Part shown: positions 1 to 10,432 of the stretch, one piece after another
Layout: every line of letters begins with the position of its first letter
How positions within the stretch are numbered: position 1 is the stretch's first letter
Source: Moraxellaceae bacterium
GTDB lineage: Bacteria; Pseudomonadota; Gammaproteobacteria; Pseudomonadales; Ketobacteraceae
NCBI GenBank assembly: GCA_002402125.1
Contig: NVVG01000032.1
Coordinates: 1-17,870, forward strand
DNA: 17,870 bases
Reading direction: 5' to 3'
Made by a program: the position numbers and the translations under genes
The notes under the pieces: generated by a model
What the model saw: the letters and a program-made list of their open reading frames with translations, nothing else
Databases searched by the model: none
What the model was told of the DNA's origin: nothing

Positions 1-392
1 AATAAGACATAACCAATCATGGCGGGGTCAAAGGGGTTGGAGCCAAGCCCGCCATATAGTTGTTTGGCAATAACAATCGCAAAGATAATGCCGATCACGG
101 TCAACCACCAGGGCGCGGTAGGTGGAATGGCGAGAGCGAGTAATACGGCGGTGAGCACTGCACTGCCATCTTTAATTGAAAAAGCGATAGGCCGATTGCG
201 CAGTTTTAATACAAAGGCTTCTGCAGCAATGGCAACGCAGGATGCGAATATAACGTTAATCAGTGTTCCCCACCCAAACAGCGCGGTTAATACCACTAAA
301 CCGGGGATGGTTGCATAGATCACATGACGCATCAGCGTATTGGTGGAGAGTGGGCTATGGGCATGAGGTGAAGTAACATGTAATACCGACAT
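1..392 (-). CDS. rsxD: RsxD/RnfD, membrane subunit of the Rnf electron transport complex (partial, N-terminal part)
   Basis: Starting at the ATG whose complement is at 390-392, the minus strand encodes about 130 residues beginning [13 protein letters not shown] and runs off the left edge of the window. The sequence has several hydrophobic membrane segments and the motif [16 protein letters not shown] near residues 108-123, close to the family form [16 protein letters not shown] of RnfD/RsxD. RnfD is an integral inner-membrane subunit that carries covalently bound FMN in this family; the FMN-attachment threonine lies further downstream and is not in the window. The start is 2 bp after the rsxC stop, so it is almost certainly translated from the rsxABCD transcript. 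Family and position in the operon agree; only the C-terminal part and the rest of the operon (usually rsxG and rsxE) are unseen. Confidence 0.93.
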   Translation of the reverse strand, partial: MSVLHVTSPHAHSPLSTNTLMRHVIYATIPGLVVLTALFGWGTLINVIFASCVAIAAEAFVLKLRNRPIAFSIKDGSAVLTAVLLALAIPPTAPWWLTVIGIIFAIVIAKQLYGGLGSNPFDPAMIGYVL

Positions 393-394
393 GG

Positions 395-2608
395 TTAAGC
401 CTCTTCTGCTGCTTTTAAGGCTGCTTCTGCGACGTCGGCAGCGGCAAGCGCTTTTTCATAAGCGGTGTTTAATATGGCGTAACTTGCATGGTCAGGCACA
501 AGGCTTTCTAATGCCTTGAGGGCCTTTTTAGCTTTAGTACGAGTGATTGCTGCATCAAGTTTTAGTTGTTTGGTGGGATCCTCTGCAGATTTTTTTGCTT
601 GCATCTGTTCTTTTTCTTTAGCGCGGGCTTCTTTCATCGCTGCTTTTGACGCATTGGATTTCTGTTTTAGCACTGCTTCTTGTTGGCGCAGTGTTGCTAA
701 GTCGTCAGACTGATTTTCTTCTGCCTCTAAGGATAGTTTTTGGGCGGCTTTCCAAGCGGCAAAATCCTCGGCGGACTCCTTCTTGAGGATAGACATAGGA
801 TCATTAGCGTCACTTGGCTTTTTGCTTGGCTCTGCACTGATAATGCTTGCTGTTGATGATTTAGCCTCATCATAAAGCGCCTTGGCCTTATCGGCTTTAG
901 CCTTTAATTGTTCAATTTTCTTTTGGAAGGCTTCAAGCTGATCACCGCCATTACCTTCAGCGATTTTTAGCGCCTTCTCAGTGTCTTTCCAGCGTTTGGT
1001 GGCAGATGCCCAGGCAGATTTTAGAGCTGTGGTTCTGTCTGCGCTGTTTTGTGTGTCGGTGCTTCCGCTGGCGTTATTGGTTGTACTGCTGCTTCCAGCT
1101 GTAGCAGTCTGATCACCCTCGCTCGATGCAGGGCTCGCAGCTGCTGCAGCCTTCTTTGCGGCTTGTTTCTTCGCTGCCGCCTCAGCTCTAGCTTTACGTT
1201 TGGCTTCTTTTTCACGGTCTTCCTTCTCTAGCCGTGCTTGGCGGGATTCAAAACGCTCCCGGGCACGATCGGCTTTTTCGGTTTCTGCTTGTTGTTTTTT
1301 GATCTGGCCTTTGCCATAGCGAAAGTATTGCACGAGTGGAATGTTACTGGGGCAAACATATGAGCAGGCGCCACATTCAATACAATCGGCAAGATTAAAA
1401 TGCTGGGCTTTTTCTAATTCGTTGGCTTTGGAAAACCAAAACAGTTGCTGCGGTAACAAACTCACCGGGCAGGCCTGTTCGCAGCTGCCGCAGCGAATAC
1501 AGGGTTGCTCTGGTGCGGGTGGAGCAATCTCTTTTTTTGTGGGTGCTAACAAACAGTTGGTGATTTTCACCACTGGCACTTGGGAGTCGTGAATGGAAAA
1601 TCCCATCATTGGGCCGCCCATGATTAACCGGCTAGCGTTGTCGGTAGAGGCACCTGCTTGGGCTAGTAACGCGTTAACGGGAGTGCCCAATAACACTTCG
1701 TAATTACCTTTGTGGCTGACTGCGTCACCGGTCACGGTGGTGATGCGAGAAATGAGCGGTTCACCAAAATGGATGGCTCGGTTGATTGCATAGGCAGACC
1801 CGGTGTTCTGACAGAGTACGCCAATATCAGAAGGTAGGCCGCCACTGGCCACTTCTTTTCCGGTTAACATATAAATAAGTTGTTTTTCCCCACCGGAAGG
1901 ATATTTTGTCGGTACCACGGCAACTTCAATGTTGGTGTCCTTGGTGGCTTTGTGCAGTGCAGCGATGGCATCGGGTTTGTTGTCTTCGATGCCAATAATA
2001 GTTTCAGCGGGATTGACCAGCCACTGCATAATTTGGAGGCCAGCAACTATTTCGTCGGCTCGCTCTTGAATTAACTTGTCGTCGGAGGTGATGTAGGGTT
2101 CGCACTCTACCGAATTAAGAATGAGTTGTTCGATCTTCGTTTCGGGGTGAAGGCCTAATTTAATGGCCGTTGGAAAACCTGCGCCACCCATGCCGGCAAT
2201 TCCGGCTTGGCGAATGGCGGCGACAATATCGCTGCGTTCTTTTGATTGGTAATCTTTTATGCCTGCGTGCTCGATCCATTCATCGTTACCGTCTGGTTTG
2301 ACAATGATGCAGGGGCCATTAATTTGAGAGGGGTGTTGTACCGGTCGGGTTTCGATTGCAGTAACAATGCCGGATGTTGAGGCATGTACCGGTACACTAA
2401 CAAAGCCACTGGCAGTAGCGACAACTTGGCCTTTCAGTACCCTGTCGCCTACAGCGACACAGGGTTTACTGGGTGCGCCAATGTGTTGTTGGGTGGGTAT
2501 AACCAGTTCTGCAGGAATATCTGCGCGAACAATCGCAGTGTGTACTGACTGTTGCTTATTTTGAGCAGGATGAATGCCACCAGGGAAATCCCAAATTCGA
2601 CGGCTCAT
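395..2608 (-). CDS. rsxC: RsxC/RnfC, NADH- and iron-sulfur-binding subunit of the Rnf complex
   Basis: The 737-residue product is a peripheral subunit of the Rnf/Rsx complex, thought to take electrons from NADH via FMN and pass them on through Fe-S clusters. The N-terminus (FPGGIHP near residues 8-14) and the glycine-rich stretch [13 protein letters not shown] near 139-151 match RnfC. Two 4Fe-4S ferredoxin motifs follow, [12 protein letters not shown] near 370 and [12 protein letters not shown] near 407. From about residue 435 to the end the protein is a 300-residue Lys/Ala/Glu-rich tail with predicted coiled-coil character; such a tail is known in gammaproteobacterial RsxC (E. coli RsxC is about 740 residues) and absent from shorter RnfC proteins. 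The ATG overlaps the rsxB stop in an ATGA, indicating translational coupling. The assignment is firm; physiological direction of electron flow cannot be read from sequence. Confidence 0.96.
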   Translation of the reverse strand: MSRRIWDFPGGIHPAQNKQQSVHTAIVRADIPAELVIPTQQHIGAPSKPCVAVGDRVLKGQVVATASGFVSVPVHASTSGIVTAIETRPVQHPSQINGPCIIVKPDGNDEWIEHAGIKDYQSKERSDIVAAIRQAGIAGMGGAGFPTAIKLGLHPETKIEQLILNSVECEPYITSDDKLIQERADEIVAGLQIMQWLVNPAETIIGIEDNKPDAIAALHKATKDTNIEVAVVPTKYPSGGEKQLIYMLTGKEVASGGLPSDIGVLCQNTGSAYAINRAIHFGEPLISRITTVTGDAVSHKGNYEVLLGTPVNALLAQAGASTDNASRLIMGGPMMGFSIHDSQVPVVKITNCLLAPTKKEIAPPAPEQPCIRCGSCEQACPVSLLPQQLFWFSKANELEKAQHFNLADCIECGACSYVCPSNIPLVQYFRYGKGQIKKQQAETEKADRARERFESRQARLEKEDREKEAKRKARAEAAAKKQAAKKAAAAASPASSEGDQTATAGSSSTTNNASGSTDTQNSADRTTALKSAWASATKRWKDTEKALKIAEGNGGDQLEAFQKKIEQLKAKADKAKALYDEAKSSTASIISAEPSKKPSDANDPMSILKKESAEDFAAWKAAQKLSLEAEENQSDDLATLRQQEAVLKQKSNASKAAMKEARAKEKEQMQAKKSAEDPTKQLKLDAAITRTKAKKALKALESLVPDHASYAILNTAYEKALAAADVAEAALKAAEEA

Positions 2609-3195
2609 GCAATATTCCTTACGGGGATCAATTGACCGGGGCTGATACCCGCGCCATTGGGTTGTGGCCAGGCCCAGCTCTGCTGTGTTTGTTTTTCTGG
2701 AATAATATCAATGCAGTCAACCGGGCAAGGTTCTACGCATAAATCACAGCCTGTGCACTCGTCCACAATTACCGTATGCATTTGTTTGGCGGCGCCTAAA
2801 ATGGCGTCCATAGGGCAGGCCTGAATGCACTTGGTACAGCCGATACATTCGTCTTCTCGAATGTAGGCCACTACAGGCGTGTCATTAACGTCACTTTCGT
2901 CGGCATCCAGTGGGATAAAGTCCTTCCCCAACAAGTCAGCCATGGCTTGAATGGTATCTTCACCGCCAGGAATACATTTGTTGATTTCATCTTCATCGTT
3001 GGCCACTGCTTCAGCATAGGGGCGACAGCCAGGGTGGCCACATTGACCACATTGAGTCTGCGGCAACAAGGCATCAATTTGATCGGCCACAGGGTCGTCA
3101 TCGGTGGCAAACTTGATGGCAGCATAACCTAACACCGATCCGAAGATCAGCGCTAAGGCTACTAATGAAATAATTGCACTTATGTTTTCAGTCAT
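2605..3195 (-). CDS. rsxB: RsxB/RnfB, ferredoxin-like electron-transfer subunit of the Rnf complex
   Basis: This 196-residue protein starts with one hydrophobic membrane-anchor segment (about residues 5-28). A four-cysteine Fe-S domain follows, CGQCGHPGC at about 49-57 with a further Cys in KCIPGG. Two classical 4Fe-4S ferredoxin motifs come next, [12 protein letters not shown] and [12 protein letters not shown]. Order, spacing and length match RnfB/RsxB (E. coli about 192 residues). In the complex it relays electrons on the cytoplasmic face of the inner membrane. It begins 22 bp after rsxA stops and overlaps rsxC by 4 bp. No strong Shine-Dalgarno precedes the ATG; instead a five-codon open frame begins 14 nt upstream and ends on the TGA that overlaps this start codon, which may help coupling. 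The C-terminal extension after the second ferredoxin motif is ordinary for the family. Confidence 0.96.
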   Translation of the reverse strand: MTENISAIISLVALALIFGSVLGYAAIKFATDDDPVADQIDALLPQTQCGQCGHPGCRPYAEAVANDEDEINKCIPGGEDTIQAMADLLGKDFIPLDADESDVNDTPVVAYIREDECIGCTKCIQACPMDAILGAAKQMHTVIVDECTGCDLCVEPCPVDCIDIIPEKQTQQSWAWPQPNGAGISPGQLIPVRNIA

Positions 3196-3217
3196 ACGTT
3201 TTCAGACATACCCGTCA

Positions 3218-3802
3218 CTAAAGTTTAATCAGGCCGGAGAAGCCCATAAAGGCTAGCGACATTAAGCCAGCAGTGATCATGCCAATGGATGGACCTTTAA
3301 AAGGCTCCGGTACATCGGCAACAGCGATTCGCTCGCGCATGGCAGCAAATAAAACCAATACCAGGGAAAAACCAACCGCAGCACCAAAACCGTATAGCAG
3401 TGCTTCAATAAAACTATCGGTGCCTTTCTTAACCGCTAAAAGGGCAACGCCTAACACAGCGCAGTTACTGGTGATTAACGGCAAAAATACCCCTAGCAAG
3501 CGGTATAACAACGGGCTGGATTTCTTAATCACCATTTCGGTGAATTGCACGGTAAACGCGATCACCAGAATAAATGAAATTGTGCGCAGGTATTCAACGC
3601 CTAGGGGCTCAAGAATATAGGCGTAAGTCAGGTAACTTAACGCCGAGGAGAGGGTGAGCACAAAAGTCGTCGCTAAGGACATACCCATAGCCGTTTCCAG
3701 CTTATTGGATACACCCATAAAAGGGCAAAGTCCTAAAAATTGCACCAGCACGAAGTTATTTACCAAAATCGTACTGACCAGAATAATCAGAAATTCAGAC
3801 AT
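3218..3802 (-). CDS. rsxA: RsxA/RnfA, integral membrane subunit of the Rnf complex
   Basis: The protein is 194 residues, almost entirely hydrophobic, with about six membrane segments. [38 protein letters not shown] and the C-terminal [16 protein letters not shown] are near-identical to gammaproteobacterial RsxA (about 193 residues). RnfA and RnfE are homologous, inverted-topology membrane subunits that form the core with a shared Fe-S site at conserved cysteines; the LCP and NCAV cysteines are present here. I place the start at the ATG (3802) because the family begins M-[ST]-[DE]; a TTG codon immediately upstream (3805) is in frame and sits at a better distance (7 nt) from the AAGG at 3813-3816, so a start there is not excluded. 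It is the first gene of the rsx operon. Confidence 0.96.
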   Translation of the reverse strand: MSEFLIILVSTILVNNFVLVQFLGLCPFMGVSNKLETAMGMSLATTFVLTLSSALSYLTYAYILEPLGVEYLRTISFILVIAFTVQFTEMVIKKSSPLLYRLLGVFLPLITSNCAVLGVALLAVKKGTDSFIEALLYGFGAAVGFSLVLVLFAAMRERIAVADVPEPFKGPSIGMITAGLMSLAFMGFSGLIKL

Positions 3803-3879
3803 CAAGTCAAAACCTTGCTAAATGAGTTTGAATGCCACCTTATTAAACAATCTATATACGGCATCCATAATTGGTGCCG

Positions 3880-3908
3880 ATTTTATCACAAAACCGCCTG
3901 CGTGACAG
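3880..3908 (-). promoter_or_regulatory. Candidate sigma70 promoter for the rsxABCD operon
   Basis: On the minus strand CTGTCA (complement of 3903-3908, 4 of 6 matches to TTGACA) is followed after 17 nt by TAAAAT (complement of 3880-3885, 5 of 6 matches to TATAAT). Transcription would start near 3873, about 70 nt before the rsxA ATG. This is the best match I found in the interval between rsxA and the gltD terminator; the match is imperfect and rests on reading by eye. Confidence 0.35.
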
Positions 3909-3978
3909 GGCAAAGTGCTGTGGTTAAGGGCGCTAAGGTGCCCTAGGGCAGTAATTGTGTAAGTAAATTGTACTGTAT

Positions 3979-4018
3979 AACAACAAAAAACCGCCAATGC
4001 TGGCGGTTTTTTGTTGTT
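3979..4018 (-). terminator. Intrinsic terminator of gltBD, symmetrical
   Basis: Positions 3979-3996 and 4001-4018 are perfect reverse complements (18 bp) around the 4-nt loop at 3997-4000. The inner stem is GC-rich (CCGCCA/TGGCGG) and the outer stem is A6/T6 plus AACAAC/GTTGTT, so transcripts from either strand end in a U-rich run. It lies 38 bp beyond the gltD stop codon, where the gltBD mRNA should end. Because of its symmetry it could also stop rightward transcription, though no rightward gene precedes it. Confidence 0.93.
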
Positions 4019-4056
4019 TCAAAAGAACCACCAGATAGCCTGGTGCTCTGTTGTCG

Positions 4057-5544
4057 TTACGGCAGGTAACTCTTGCCCATTAAGTAGGTATCTACCTCAC
4101 GAGCGGCTCGGCGGCCTTCGTCAATTGCCCAAACAATCAAGCTTTGACCACGGCGGCCGTCGCCTGCAGCAAATATGCCGGGTTTGCTTGTGGCAAACTT
4201 ATCGTATTCCGCCTTGATGTTAGAGCGCGGGTCTTTTTCAAGACCAAACTGTTCTACGAGACCACCTTCTGGGCCCATGAAGCCCATCGCAAGCAAGACA
4301 ATATCCGCAGGGTGTACTTTTTCGCTGCCGGCGATTTCTTTTGGAATCATCTGGCCTTCTGGTGTGCGCTGCCATTCGATTTCAACGGTGTGCACGGCTT
4401 TTACATTGCCATTCTCATCGCCTTCAATGCGTTTGGTCATTATCAAATAATCTCGAGGATCATGGCCTTGTACGGCAATGGACTCTTCTTGACCGTAATC
4501 TACAAGAAGGCGCTTAGGCCATTCTGGCCAAGGATTGTTATCTGCACGCTCTTCTGGAGGTTGGGGCATGATTTCTAGTTGGGTTACGCTGTTACAATTG
4601 TGTCGTAACGATGTACCAACGCAATCGGTACCGGTATCGCCACCACCAATGACAATGACGTTTTTGCCTTCAGCGTTAATATACTTACCATCAGCATGAT
4701 TGCTGTCTAGTAAGCTCTTGGTATTGGCCGTTAAGAATTCCATCGCAAAATGGATGCCGTTGAGTTCACGGCCTTCGGTTGGCAAATCACGAGGCACTGT
4801 TGCGCCAATGCAAAGAATTACCGCATCGAAATCTTTTTCAATTTGTTCAGAAGAGATGTCTTTACCAATCTCGGTGTTGGTAACAAAAACAATGCCTTCG
4901 TCCGCCAGGATATCAACACGACGCTGGACAATTTCTTTTTGCAACTTCATGTTCGGAATGCCATACATAAGCAGGCCACCAATGCGATCGGCGCGCTCAA
5001 AGACGGTAACCATGTGACCAGCTTTGTTGAGCTGAGCCGCTGCAGCGAGTCCTGCAGGGCCGGAGCCAACAACCGCAACGTTTTTACCGGTGCGTTTATG
5101 CGGTGGGTTAGCGACAACCCAACCTTCTTTAAACGCTCGGTCGATGATGGCAACTTCGTGGTGTTTAATGGTTACCGGGTCGGCATTAATGCCAAGCACA
5201 CAAGCGCCTTCACAGGGGGCAGGGCATACTCGACCGGTGAATTCTGGAAAGTTGTTGGTTTTATGCAACAGTTGGATCGCGTCTTTCCAGCGCCCTTTAT
5301 AGATCAAGTCATTCCATTCGGGGATAAGATTGTTTACCGGGCAGCCAGCTACCGCGGGAGCGTAATCGGATTCTGCCGACTGACAAAAGGGAACGCCACA
5401 ATCCATACAGCGAGAAGCTTGTTTTTCAATCTCCGCGGTTGGCATGTGATCGTGGACTTCTTGCCAATCGATTAAGCGTGCTTTTGGGTCTCGATCTTCT
5501 GGCAAGGTTCGATTAACGTGTAAGAATCCAGTAGGATTTCCCAT
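4057..5544 (-). CDS. gltD: Glutamate synthase (NADPH) small (beta) subunit
   Basis: The 495-residue GltD takes electrons from NADPH through FAD and passes them to GltB for making glutamate from 2-oxoglutarate and glutamine. The N-terminal domain has the low-potential 4Fe-4S cysteines, CMDCGVPFC at 46-54 and then CPVNN and CPAPCEGAC. An FAD-binding Rossmann motif [13 protein letters not shown] lies near 154-166. The NADPH-binding motif [12 protein letters not shown] is near 296-307. The C-terminal [14 protein letters not shown] segment contacts FAD. The start is set by an AGGAG 8 nt upstream of the ATG, complement within 5545-5560. It follows gltB by 20 bp and ends before a strong terminator, so the two form an operon. 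Related proteins (dihydropyrimidine dehydrogenase chains, NfnB) share this fold, but the adjacent gltB settles the identity. Confidence 0.97.
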   Translation of the reverse strand: MGNPTGFLHVNRTLPEDRDPKARLIDWQEVHDHMPTAEIEKQASRCMDCGVPFCQSAESDYAPAVAGCPVNNLIPEWNDLIYKGRWKDAIQLLHKTNNFPEFTGRVCPAPCEGACVLGINADPVTIKHHEVAIIDRAFKEGWVVANPPHKRTGKNVAVVGSGPAGLAAAAQLNKAGHMVTVFERADRIGGLLMYGIPNMKLQKEIVQRRVDILADEGIVFVTNTEIGKDISSEQIEKDFDAVILCIGATVPRDLPTEGRELNGIHFAMEFLTANTKSLLDSNHADGKYINAEGKNVIVIGGGDTGTDCVGTSLRHNCNSVTQLEIMPQPPEERADNNPWPEWPKRLLVDYGQEESIAVQGHDPRDYLIMTKRIEGDENGNVKAVHTVEIEWQRTPEGQMIPKEIAGSEKVHPADIVLLAMGFMGPEGGLVEQFGLEKDPRSNIKAEYDKFATSKPGIFAAGDGRRGQSLIVWAIDEGRRAAREVDTYLMGKSYLP

Positions 5545-5564
5545 AAAAATTTCTCCTATTCAGC

Positions 5565-8500
5565 TTACGCTTTCTGTGCAGCTAGGTTGTTAAGGTGCAT
5601 ATCGAAAGCTTCGACCGCAATATCGTATTCAGATTCAAACTTGCCAGTGGCTCGGGCTTGGCTCATGTATCCCTGCATTTTCTTGAAATCAACAGGCATA
5701 ACTTTAACAAAACGTGTTATCGCATTGTCCCAATCGGCCAATAACTCTTCGGCAACATCAGAGCCAGTGCACTGCTTATGCTCTTCGATGAGGGCTTTTA
5801 GCGCTGCAATTTCTTCAGCGTCTTCTATTGTTTCTAGTTCAACCATCTCCATGTTGCACTTGCTGGCAAAGTCTTTGTTGTTATCCAAGACATAAGCAAC
5901 ACCGCCGGACATGCCTGCTGCAAAGTTGCGTCCAGTAGGCCCTAAGATAATGGCTTCACCGCCAGTCATGTATTCACAACCGTGGTCTCCAATACCTTCG
6001 ACCACTGCAGTGGCACCAGAGTTACGTACACAGAAGCGTTCGCCAGCAATGCCTCGTATAAACGATTTTCCGCCGGTAGCTCCGAAGAAGGCAACGTTGC
6101 CGATTAAAATATTGTCGCGAGGAGAGAAGGGGGCATTCTTTGCCGGGTAAACTATCAGGTCAGCACCGGATAAGCCTTTACCGAAGTAATCGTTAGCATC
6201 ACCTTCCAGCTCAAAACGTAAACCTTTAGCAGAGAAGCAACCAAAGCTTTGGCCTGCTGAACCGTTAAACTTGACGTTGATAGTATTGGTGGGCAATCCA
6301 TCAGCCTTGTAGCGCTTGGATATTTCGTTAGAAAGCATCGCACCGATAGTTCGGTCAGTGTTAACCACATCGTAACTAAGTTCCACCGGTGTTTGATTCT
6401 CCAGTGCTTCTTTGGCATCTTCAATCATGCGTCGGTCGATGATGTCGTGAATTAAATGTTTCTGTTCAATTGAGCAGTACAGCGTTTCATCTTTGCCAGC
6501 TTCTTCTTTATGAAGCAGTGGCTTGAGGTCAACGCTGCTGTATTTCCAGTGATCCACATTGTCACGAGGTTTCAAACACTGGGTTTGGCCGACCATTTCG
6601 TTGATGGAGCGGAAACCTAGCTCGGCCATGATTTCTCGAAGGCCTTCTGCCATCATGGTGAAGAAGTTAACAACAACATCTGCTTGGCCGGCAAAGCGGC
6701 TACGCAATTCTTTATCTTGTGTGGCGATGCCCACTGGGCAAGTGTTGAGGTGACACTTACGCATCATGATACAACCTTCAACCACTAGTGCGGTGGTGGC
6801 CATGCCCCATTCTTCCGCACCAAGTAACGTGGCGACAGCAAGATCGCGAGGTGTTTTTAACTGACCATCGGTTTGTACAACGATACGGCTACGTAATTTG
6901 TTGCGTACTAAGGTTTGGTGAGTTTCCGCCAAACCAAGCTCCCAAGGCAGACCGGCATGTTTGATCGAGCTGAGTGGTGATGCACCGGTGCCGCCATCGT
7001 GACCGGCGATAAGTACTACGTCGGCATAACCTTTACATACGCCCGATGCGATGGTGCCAACGCCAGCCTCAGAGACTAACTTAACGTTTACCCGCGCTTC
7101 TCTGTTGGCATTTTTAAGGTCATAAATAAGCTGCGACAAATCTTCGATAGAGTATATGTCGTGGTGTGGCGGAGGGGATATTAATCCAACACCAGGGGTG
7201 GATCCACGGGTTTTACCAATCCATGCATCCACTTTGTCACCGGGTAATTGTCCACCTTCACCAGGCTTAGCACCCTGTGCCATTTTGATTTGTAATTCGT
7301 CAGCATTTGCCAAGTAATAACTGGTAACACCAAAGCGTCCAGAAGCTACCTGCTTGATGCGAGACATCATGGAATCGCCATTTTCAAGTGGGGTAAAACG
7401 AATCGGATCTTCACCACCTTCACCACTGTTACTTTTGCCGCCAATTCTGTTCATGGCGATGGCAAGTGTTGTGTGCGCTTCCCAAGAAATGGAGCCGAAA
7501 GACATTGCACCAGAAGCAAATCGTTTGAAGATGTTTTCGATAGGTTCAACGTCATCTAACGGAATTGATTTTCGGTCAGAATTAAGTTCAAGCAGGCCGC
7601 GCAGGGTAAAGGCATCTTTACTTTGGGAGTCGATCAATTTTGCGTATTCTTTAAATTTCTTAGTGTCTTTGCTGGCAGAGGAGTGCTGTAACAAACGAAT
7701 AGCCGTCGGGCTGAATAAGTGTTTCTCTCCGTCATGGCGCCATGCATAGTCACCACCTGAATTCAGCAGGTCATCCATAGCAATGCGATCTTCTGCAGGG
7801 AAGCCATCTCTGTGGCGCATTAGCGCTTCAGTGGCAATTTGATCGAGGTTAACACCTTGGATTCGGCTTACGGTACCGGTGAAATAGGTATCGATAACCT
7901 CTTTGTTGACACCAAGCGCTTCGAAAATTTGTGCGCCTTGGTATGACTGCAATGTTGAAATCCCCATCTTAGAGAATATCTTTAATAGCCCACTGCTGAC
8001 GGCTTTAATGTACTTGGCAACAATGTCATCGTTGCTCAATCCAGATTTAATGACACCTTCATCTCGCAACGCATACATAGTTTCTAATGCTAAGTAGGGG
8101 TTAACGGCGGCGGCGCCATAACCCAACACGGTAGCGAAGTGGTGGGTTTCACGAATGTCTGCAGATTCTACGATGATATCCGCTTTTGCCCGTAGGCCTT
8201 CGCGAATCAAGTAGTGGTGAATCGCTGCGGTTGCCAATACGGATGGAATCGCCGCGTGATCAGAATCGATTGCACGATCACTGAGAACTAAGATCTCATA
8301 ACCATTGTTAACCGCATCTTTTGCGTATTGGCAGATGCGATCCAAACCAATCTTAAGCTCACCGTTAGCGCCGGAGGCGGTGAAGGTGATATCAATGGTT
8401 TTGGCTTGTAAGTGGTTGTGGTCGATGTGCTGAAGCTTTCTTAACTGTTCGTTAGTTAATACCGGTTGCTCGATTTCAACTTTGTGGCAATGCTCAGGTG

Positions 8501-10172
8501 TTTCTTCTAACAGGTTGTGGGAATTACCAACGTAACCACGCAATGACATGACCAATTCTTCTCGAATCGGATCAATGGGTGGATTGGTGACCTGAGCAAA
8601 CAGTTGCTTGAAGTAATGTGAAAGCTGCTGTGGTCGATCAGAAAGTACCGCCAGTGGTGTATCAGTACCCATCGCACCCAGTGGTTCTTTACCGGTGCCG
8701 ACCATTTCAGCTAAGATCAAATTTAAATCTTCGTTGCTGTAGCCAAAGGCTTTCTGCATTTTTGTTAAGTTTGCTAGCGGTGGCTGCGCAATCGAGGTGG
8801 TAGGCACAGGTAGGGCATTCAGCACAATCTTGTGCCTCACTAACCACTCGCCATAGGGCTTGGAAGAGCAGACCTCAGATTTAACTTCGTCATCACTAAT
8901 GATGCGACCTTGGTCAAGGTCAGCAATAAAAATTTTGCCCGGTTGTAAGCGGCCTTTTTCAATCACAGTAGATTGATCGATACAGATGGCGCCGGTTTCG
9001 GAACCCATGATTAAAGTGCCGTCATCGGTTAACAAATAACGCGATGGACGTAGGCCATTACGGTCAAGGGTTGCACCAATCATCTTGCCGTCAGTGAAAG
9101 AAATAGACGCAGGTCCATCCCAAGGCTCCATTATGCAAGAGTAATATTCATAGAAATCACGCTTAACAGGGTCCATGTCTTCCTGGCTTTGCCAAGCTTC
9201 TGGCACCATCATCATCATCACTTGTGCAAGCGAGCGGCCACTTAATACCAGTAGTTCGATTGCCATATCCAAATTGGCTGAATCAGAGTTGGCACGGTTA
9301 CAAACCGGCATAATCATTTCTAATTCTGCATCGGTAAAATTCACCGATTTAAACATCGCTTCGCGGGCATTCATCCAGTTGATGTTGCCTTGAACCGTGT
9401 TTATTTCTCCGTTGTGAGATAAATAGCGGAAGGGCTGGGCGCGATGCCATGCAGGGAAGGTGTTGGTAGAAAAACGAGAATGAAACATCGCCATGGATGT
9501 GGTGAGGTTTTCATTCTGCAGATCGAGATAGTACTGCCTTACCTGGGCGGTGGTGAATTGTCCTTTATACACAATGGTGCGCGAGGACATGGAGGCAATG
9601 TAGAAATCGTTCAGTTCTTTAACAATCGTTGCGTTAATGCTATGAGCGGTGTACTTACGCAAGACGAATAATTTACGTTCGAATTCCTGTTGTGACATAA
9701 CGTCAGGCTTTTGAATGAAAACCTGCTCAATTTGGGGCTCTGTCTCAACCGAGGCATTTCCTAGCATGGAGTTGTCGCTAGGAACGGGGCGATAACCTAA
9801 TAAGGTTAAGCCTAGTTTTTCAATATTAGCATTGAGCTCTTTGCGGCAGGCTTCGGTGAGGTCTTTTTCCGTAGGGAAGAAGGTCATGCCTACGCCGTAT
9901 TCTCCAACTGAAGGTAGAGTGAAGCCTAAGCTTGTGGTTTCAGCCGCGAAAAAGTCATGGGGAATCTGAATTAGAATGCCAGCGCCGTCGCCGCTCTTTA
10001 CATCAAAGCCGGTACCACCACGGTGCTCCATGCAGCTAAGCATGGTGAGTGCATTCTCAACAATGTCGTGAGACTTCTTGCCCTTAAGATTTGCCACAAA
10101 GCCGATACCACAGCTATCGTGTTCGAATTCAGGACGGTATAAGCCACGAGACTCATTGCTAATGTTGGTCAT
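5565..10172 (-). CDS. gltB: Glutamate synthase (NADPH) large (alpha) subunit
   Basis: The 1535-residue GltB releases ammonia from glutamine, channels it to a second site and reductively aminates 2-oxoglutarate. The N-terminal class II glutamine amidotransferase domain has its nucleophile at Cys21 in EHDSCGIGF, so a 20-residue propeptide must be removed to expose it. A central domain follows. The FMN-binding synthase domain, with FASGAMSFGSIS, GEGGEDP and GAKPGEGGQLPG, spans about 800-1200. The 3Fe-4S cysteines lie in CIMMRKCHLNTCPVG near 1134-1148. The C-terminal GXGXG-type beta-helix domain begins near 1270. Length fits the bacterial family. The start is supported by AGGAAG 6 nt upstream of the ATG. 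It is the first gene of gltBD and is divergent from arsR. No frameshift or missing catalytic motif is seen. Confidence 0.98.
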   Translation of the reverse strand: MTNISNESRGLYRPEFEHDSCGIGFVANLKGKKSHDIVENALTMLSCMEHRGGTGFDVKSGDGAGILIQIPHDFFAAETTSLGFTLPSVGEYGVGMTFFPTEKDLTEACRKELNANIEKLGLTLLGYRPVPSDNSMLGNASVETEPQIEQVFIQKPDVMSQQEFERKLFVLRKYTAHSINATIVKELNDFYIASMSSRTIVYKGQFTTAQVRQYYLDLQNENLTTSMAMFHSRFSTNTFPAWHRAQPFRYLSHNGEINTVQGNINWMNAREAMFKSVNFTDAELEMIMPVCNRANSDSANLDMAIELLVLSGRSLAQVMMMMVPEAWQSQEDMDPVKRDFYEYYSCIMEPWDGPASISFTDGKMIGATLDRNGLRPSRYLLTDDGTLIMGSETGAICIDQSTVIEKGRLQPGKIFIADLDQGRIISDDEVKSEVCSSKPYGEWLVRHKIVLNALPVPTTSIAQPPLANLTKMQKAFGYSNEDLNLILAEMVGTGKEPLGAMGTDTPLAVLSDRPQQLSHYFKQLFAQVTNPPIDPIREELVMSLRGYVGNSHNLLEETPEHCHKVEIEQPVLTNEQLRKLQHIDHNHLQAKTIDITFTASGANGELKIGLDRICQYAKDAVNNGYEILVLSDRAIDSDHAAIPSVLATAAIHHYLIREGLRAKADIIVESADIRETHHFATVLGYGAAAVNPYLALETMYALRDEGVIKSGLSNDDIVAKYIKAVSSGLLKIFSKMGISTLQSYQGAQIFEALGVNKEVIDTYFTGTVSRIQGVNLDQIATEALMRHRDGFPAEDRIAMDDLLNSGGDYAWRHDGEKHLFSPTAIRLLQHSSASKDTKKFKEYAKLIDSQSKDAFTLRGLLELNSDRKSIPLDDVEPIENIFKRFASGAMSFGSISWEAHTTLAIAMNRIGGKSNSGEGGEDPIRFTPLENGDSMMSRIKQVASGRFGVTSYYLANADELQIKMAQGAKPGEGGQLPGDKVDAWIGKTRGSTPGVGLISPPPHHDIYSIEDLSQLIYDLKNANREARVNVKLVSEAGVGTIASGVCKGYADVVLIAGHDGGTGASPLSSIKHAGLPWELGLAETHQTLVRNKLRSRIVVQTDGQLKTPRDLAVATLLGAEEWGMATTALVVEGCIMMRKCHLNTCPVGIATQDKELRSRFAGQADVVVNFFTMMAEGLREIMAELGFRSINEMVGQTQCLKPRDNVDHWKYSSVDLKPLLHKEEAGKDETLYCSIEQKHLIHDIIDRRMIEDAKEALENQTPVELSYDVVNTDRTIGAMLSNEISKRYKADGLPTNTINVKFNGSAGQSFGCFSAKGLRFELEGDANDYFGKGLSGADLIVYPAKNAPFSPRDNILIGNVAFFGATGGKSFIRGIAGERFCVRNSGATAVVEGIGDHGCEYMTGGEAIILGPTGRNFAAGMSGGVAYVLDNNKDFASKCNMEMVELETIEDAEEIAALKALIEEHKQCTGSDVAEELLADWDNAITRFVKVMPVDFKKMQGYMSQARATGKFESEYDIAVEAFDMHLNNLAAQKA

Positions 10173-10432
10173 TTAGAACTTCCTATATATTGTAGCCATA
10201 ACCTTTTGGTCGGACTAACTCTCAAAAATCAGCCCAATTGTTACCTGGACTTAAAGTTGATTTAGGTTTGAAACAGCTAGATGAATAGTACAATATTGAC
10301 TCGCTATGGTTGCTGAGCCCACTAACACTGGGGGTTTCAAGCCTGATGCTGATATTTTTTTCATGTAACAATCGCCGGTAACACTGTGTTTACGGGCGTG
10401 GTATTTTAAGCATCCCCTTTGGCGGGGCGGGG

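Noticed and set aside
1021..1231. Short frames on both strands over the RsxC tail
   Set aside because: They arise from the low-complexity Lys/Ala-rich coding sequence and have no independent start signals.
4011..5475. Several plus-strand open frames of 68-241 codons opposite gltD
   Set aside because: They lie wholly on the antisense strand of a clearly identified gltD, lack family resemblance, and are explained by the codon bias of the real gene.
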